A stretch of 8,297 nt of DNA, taken from the NCBI GenBank assembly GCA_031267995.1, contig JAIRXZ010000044.1:1-8297 (forward strand). Direction: 5' to 3'. A model generated the notes under the pieces. That model was not told the origin of the DNA. It was given only the letters and a program-made list of their open reading frames with translations, and did not search any database. Position numbers and translations under genes: made by a program. Positions within the stretch are counted from its first letter, which is position 1; each line of letters opens with the position of its first letter. This document shows positions 5,075-8,297 of the stretch, piece by piece. This DNA is from Odoribacteraceae bacterium. GTDB taxonomy: Bacteria > Bacteroidota > Bacteroidia > Bacteroidales > Marinifilaceae.

Positions 5075-7999
5075 ATGAAACACACCACCCCCCTCTGCTT
5101 CATCGGCTTGCTGCTGACCGCCCGCGAGCTGCCGGCGCAAATCCTCACCTCCGGCGCGAAACACTCCACCACCGACGTCTACCTCCAAACCATGAACACC
5201 ACCGTCGAGGTCGTCGGCGACGTCGCCACCACCACCTTCACCATGACCTTCAAGAACCGCACCGCCAAAACCCTCGAAGGCGAACTCGTCTTCCCCCTCC
5301 CCGCCGGCGCCACCGTTAGCCGCTACGCCCTCGACATCAACGGCAAAATGCGCGACGCCGTCCCCGTCCCCAAGGCCAAAGCCGCCCGCGTGTTCGAGGA
5401 AATCGTCCAGCGACGCGTAGACCCCGGACTGCTGGAACGCGTGGAAGGCAACAACTTCCGGCTGCGCGTATACCCCTTCGCCCCCAACGCCACGCGCACC
5501 GTCACCATCGCCTACGAGGAGGAACTCCCCGTCGAGGACGGCGCGCTACGATACCGACTCCCCTTCGACTACCCGCGGGAAATCGAACACTTCTCCCTCC
5601 GCGCCACCGTCTGGCAAGGCGACCAACCGCCCGTCCCCGGCGAAGAATCCCGCGGCGAACTCACCTTCGACCGCGCCGGCCAGGAGTACGTCGCCACCAT
5701 CGCCCGCGAAAACTACCGTCCCCCCCGCCTCCTCGCGTTCGCCCTCCCCGTCGCCCCCGGCGCCCCCCGCGTCCGCGCCCAATCGGCCGGCAACAGCCAC
5801 TACTTCCTCGCCGGCGTCCTCCCGGACATCACCCTCAAACACAAAACCTGGAGCGATCACCTCGGCATCATCTGGGACGTATCACTCAGCGGATTGCAAC
5901 GCGATATCCCCCGCGAACTCGACCTCCTCGGCCAAGTCATCCGGCAGAAAAAAAACCTCACAATCACCCTCTACCTCCTCGATAACACCCTCTCCGCCGG
6001 CGCCACCTTCCGCGTCAAACAAGGCGACTGGAGCGAACTCCGCGCGCGCCTCACCGCCCTCCAGCACGACGGCGGCACCGACCTCTCCGCCCTGAGGCTC
6101 GACGGATCGCCCGCCGGCGAGTTCATCCTCTTCTCCGACGGCCTCTCCACCCTCGGCCAGGCCGCCGCGCCGCGCCAGCGCCCCGTCCACTGCATCACCT
6201 CCTCCCCGTCGGCCGACCACGACGTCCTCCGGAGAATCGCCATCGAATCCGGCGGCAAATACATCAACCTCAACGCCATGTCGCCCGACGACATCACCCG
6301 CGAACTCGCCAACGACCCCCTCCACTACCTCGGCGTCGAACACCCCAACACCGTCCGCGAGATATACCCCTCCATCCCCGCCCCCGTCCGCGGCAACTTC
6401 TCCGTCGCCGGCATCCTCGACGCCCCCTCGGCCGCCATCACCCTCCTCTTTGGCCGTGGCGGAAAAATCGAACAACGCGTCCGGATCGACCTCCAACCCG
6501 CCCCCTCGCCCCTCAACGCCAACATCCATCGCGTGTGGGCGCAAAAGAAAATCGCTGAACTCGACCTCTATCCCGAAAAAAACGCCGACCAGCTCCTCGC
6601 CCTCGGCCAGCAATTCGGCATCGTCACCCGCGAAACCTCCCTCCTCGTCCTCGAAACCGCCAGCGACTATCTCCAGTACGACATCACCCCACCCGACGAA
6701 CTGCGCGCCGAGGTCGACCGCCTGAAAAAACAACAAACCGCCTCCGTCGACCCACCCCGCACCCTCATCGAACCCGCCGCGACCACCGCCGCGGAGCTGA
6801 AAACGTGGTGGGAAAGAGATTTTTCGCGACCCGCCGCCCCCCTCTACCCGCGACCGGATGCCGTGCCCGCCAACCGCGCCTCGGCCACCCAAATGGAGGC
6901 ATTGGTAGATAGAAACGACCACGTCGTGGAAGAGGTCGACTTCGCCAACGGCGAACTCGCCGAAACCGTCGTCATCGCCTACGCCACGCCGCGATCCGCG
7001 CGGGCGCGCCGCTCCGACGAAACCCTACGCGAAGTCAGCGCCAAGGAAGCCGGCGAACCCACCGCCACCGCCCCCGCCATCCGCCTTGCCCCCGTCAAAC
7101 AGGACAGGGAATACCTTAAATCCCTCACCGGCAACCCCGTCGACGACTACGCCACCTACCTCGCCCTCCGCCCCGGGTACGCCAACAGCCCCACCTACTA
7201 CTTCGACATGGCCGACCATTTCTACCGCCTCAGCAGCCGCGACATCGCCATCCGCGTCCTCACCTCCATCGCCGACCTGGGCATCGAGGATCACACCCTC
7301 CACCGTCTCCTCGGCTACCGCCTCCGCGAGTACGCCGCCTACCCGCTGGCCGTCGAGGTATGCCGGCAGGTCGTCCGCTGGACGGGCGGGGAGGCGCGGG
7401 CGCGACGCGATCTTGCACTCGCCATCGCCGACGCCGGCGACGTCACCGAGGCCATCACCCTGTTCAAGAGCGTGATCGAGGAGACCCCCCTGGACAACAA
7501 CGCCTGGCACAGGGCGGCCAAGCCCATCGAAACCTTCGTGACGGAACTCAACCACCTCGTGCAGTCGCGCCCCGACGCGCCCGCCATCGACCCCCGCCTC
7601 ATCACCCGGATGCTCCCCGTGGACATTCGCGTGGTGCTCAACTGGAACATGGACAATACCGACATCGACCTCCACGTCATCGACCCCAAAGGCGAGCATT
7701 GTTACTACAGCAACCGCGCCACCACCACCGGCGGACGCCTCAGCGCGGATGTCACGGACGGCTTCGGCCCCGAACAGTTCATGATCCGCCAGGCCATCCC
7801 CGGCAAGTACCAGGTGTCCGTCAACTACTTCGGCGACAACCGCGTGAAGGCCACCGGCCCATCCACCGTCATGCTCGAGATCTACACCCGCTACGGCGAT
7901 CAAAAACTGCAGGAACGACGCCTCGTCTGCCTCCAACTTGACGGCAAGGTCAACGACAACGCGAACGGCCTCATCCCTGTCGCCGAATTCGAGTTCTAA
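5075..7999 (+). CDS. Exported VIT/VWA-domain protein with TPR-like and YfaP/DUF2135-like C-terminus
   Basis: This is a 974-residue exported protein of unknown process. The N-terminus has a short hydrophobic core (PLCFIGLLLTA) and a likely type I cleavage near LPA-Q; there is no lipobox or later membrane segment, so the periplasm or outside is expected. Residues about 30-150 form a VIT domain: TTTFTMTFKNRTAKTLEGEL, VFPLPAGATVSRYALDINGK, then AARVFEEIVQRRVDPGLLE and FRLRVYPFAPNATRTVTIAY. A VWA domain follows with all metal-site (MIDAS) positions: D268-x-S270-x-S272 (DVSLSG), T335 (GGTDLS) and D355 (FSDG). It could therefore bind a metal and a protein ligand. Around 629-640, AETVVIAYATPR resembles the plug signature of SusC/TonB-linked receptors. 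Residues about 705-810 look like TPR helices. Residues about 847-950 (LNWNMDNTDIDLHVIDPKGE, GKYQVSVNYFG) match the YfaP/DUF2135 family. Leucine codons are mostly CTC, unlike the CTG-richer gene before it, with more CTG after about 7340. The start is the only ATG after the predicted promoter that keeps the signal peptide. Involvement in pilus function is not shown. Confidence 0.92.
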   Translation: MKHTTPLCFIGLLLTARELPAQILTSGAKHSTTDVYLQTMNTTVEVVGDVATTTFTMTFKNRTAKTLEGELVFPLPAGATVSRYALDINGKMRDAVPVPKAKAARVFEEIVQRRVDPGLLERVEGNNFRLRVYPFAPNATRTVTIAYEEELPVEDGALRYRLPFDYPREIEHFSLRATVWQGDQPPVPGEESRGELTFDRAGQEYVATIARENYRPPRLLAFALPVAPGAPRVRAQSAGNSHYFLAGVLPDITLKHKTWSDHLGIIWDVSLSGLQRDIPRELDLLGQVIRQKKNLTITLYLLDNTLSAGATFRVKQGDWSELRARLTALQHDGGTDLSALRLDGSPAGEFILFSDGLSTLGQAAAPRQRPVHCITSSPSADHDVLRRIAIESGGKYINLNAMSPDDITRELANDPLHYLGVEHPNTVREIYPSIPAPVRGNFSVAGILDAPSAAITLLFGRGGKIEQRVRIDLQPAPSPLNANIHRVWAQKKIAELDLYPEKNADQLLALGQQFGIVTRETSLLVLETASDYLQYDITPPDELRAEVDRLKKQQTASVDPPRTLIEPAATTAAELKTWWERDFSRPAAPLYPRPDAVPANRASATQMEALVDRNDHVVEEVDFANGELAETVVIAYATPRSARARRSDETLREVSAKEAGEPTATAPAIRLAPVKQDREYLKSLTGNPVDDYATYLALRPGYANSPTYYFDMADHFYRLSSRDIAIRVLTSIADLGIEDHTLHRLLGYRLREYAAYPLAVEVCRQVVRWTGGEARARRDLALAIADAGDVTEAITLFKSVIEETPLDNNAWHRAAKPIETFVTELNHLVQSRPDAPAIDPRLITRMLPVDIRVVLNWNMDNTDIDLHVIDPKGEHCYYSNRATTTGGRLSADVTDGFGPEQFMIRQAIPGKYQVSVNYFGDNRVKATGPSTVMLEIYTRYGDQKLQERRLVCLQLDGKVNDNANGLIPVAEFEF

Positions 8000-8025
8000 C
8001 CCGCGCCGGACGGGTCATTCATGTC

Positions 8026-8059
8026 GACGCCGCGCGAAATTCTTCGCGCGGCGTCTTTC
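8026..8059 (+). terminator. Strong hairpin terminator after the VIT/VWA gene
   Basis: GACGCCGCGCGAA (8026-8038) and its exact complement at 8043-8055 form a perfect 13-bp stem with a 4-base loop ATTC, followed by TTTCGTT. It starts 26 bases after the stop codon. It would also fold on the opposite strand, so it might stop transcripts arriving from the right, but that side has no T-run of note. Confidence 0.88.
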
Positions 8060-8100
8060 GTTCCGACATCTTACCCGGTATCACGAGCGGAAATCTCCCC

Positions 8101-8297
8101 GTTTCACGCGCCACGCCCACCGTTTCACGCGATGCGCCCACCGTTTCACGCGCTACGCCCACCGTTTCACGCGCTACGCCCACCGTTTCACGCGCTACGC
8201 CCACCGTTTCACGCGCTACGCTCCCCGTTTCGCGTGATGCGCTCCCCGTTTCGCGTGATGCGCTCCCCGTTTCGCGTGATGCGCTCCCCGTTTCGCG
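8101..8297. repeat. 21-bp tandem repeat array reaching the right edge
   Basis: Nine complete 21-bp units start at 8101, 8122, 8143, 8164, 8185, 8206, 8227, 8248 and 8269; a tenth is cut by the window end. Units 3-5 are identical and start GTTTCACGCGCTACG. Units 7-9 are identical to each other and start GTTTCGCGTGATGCG. Unit 6 is a hybrid, with the first half of one type and the CTCCCC end of the other. A degenerate unit may precede at 8080-8100, ending CTCCCC. There are no spacers. On the minus strand the units begin with a CGGGGAGCGCATC-like core related to the repeat inside the pilin leader at 176-448. I see no gene between 8000 and the edge that I can support. Confidence 0.97.

Noticed and set aside
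5882..7936. Long minus-strand frames opposite the VIT/VWA gene
   Set aside because: They are Gly/Glu/Val/Asp-rich shadows produced by the C-rich codons of the real gene.
8061..8069. ATGTCGGAA on the minus strand, identical to the first nine bases of the pilin gene (137-145)
   Set aside because: On its strand it lies after the array rather than before it, and nine bases can match by chance, so I do not treat it as a copied start region.
7938..8237. A 99-codon plus-strand frame with RFTRYAH repeats
   Set aside because: It overlaps the end of the VIT/VWA gene out of frame, runs through the terminator hairpin and is simply the array translated.
8101..8297. CRISPR array
   Set aside because: The 21-bp units follow one another directly with no spacers, and no cas gene is visible.

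Overview
The window reads as an accessory surface-structure locus of a GC-rich member of the Bacteroidota, most likely Bacteroidales. The reasons are: lipoprotein precursors with Bacteroidota-style lipoboxes; type V pilin (fimbrillin) signatures; a C-terminal domain of the Fibrobacter succinogenes major paralogous (FISUMP) type; AT-rich start regions without a Shine-Dalgarno sequence; and a TATCTTTG element matching the Bacteroidota -7 promoter box (TAnnTTTG). I cannot name a genus.

Layout, all genes on the + strand. Positions 3-134 may be the tail of an upstream gene. Positions 137-1423 encode a fimbrillin-like lipoprotein whose leader is about 112 residues long because it carries 13 seven-residue repeats (176-448) ahead of the hydrophobic core and lipobox Cys. 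After 48 bp comes a 1133-residue mosaic lipoprotein (1472-4873): a fimbrillin-like N-terminus, a beta-helix-like stretch ending in a DIGCYE motif, two BACON-like segments and a FISUMP end. This is the expected shape of a pilus-tip or accessory adhesin. A strong hairpin terminator (4895-4924) closes this pilin unit.

A separate transcription unit starts at a predicted promoter (5032-5039). It encodes a 974-residue exported protein (5075-7999) with a VIT domain, a VWA domain with intact MIDAS residues, a short motif resembling the start of a TonB plug, a helical TPR-like region and a C-terminal YfaP/DUF2135-like domain. A perfect 13-bp hairpin terminator follows (8026-8059). The rest of the window, 8101 to the right edge, is a second 21-bp tandem array.

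The most unusual feature is the pair of arrays. Both have a 21-bp period, their units are related, and they lie in opposite orientation at the two ends of the locus. The left one is translated inside a lipoprotein leader; the right one is intergenic as far as can be seen and runs off the window. The two pilin genes probably act together in building or decorating a type V pilus. The role of the VIT/VWA protein, and any link to the pilus, is not established by the sequence.
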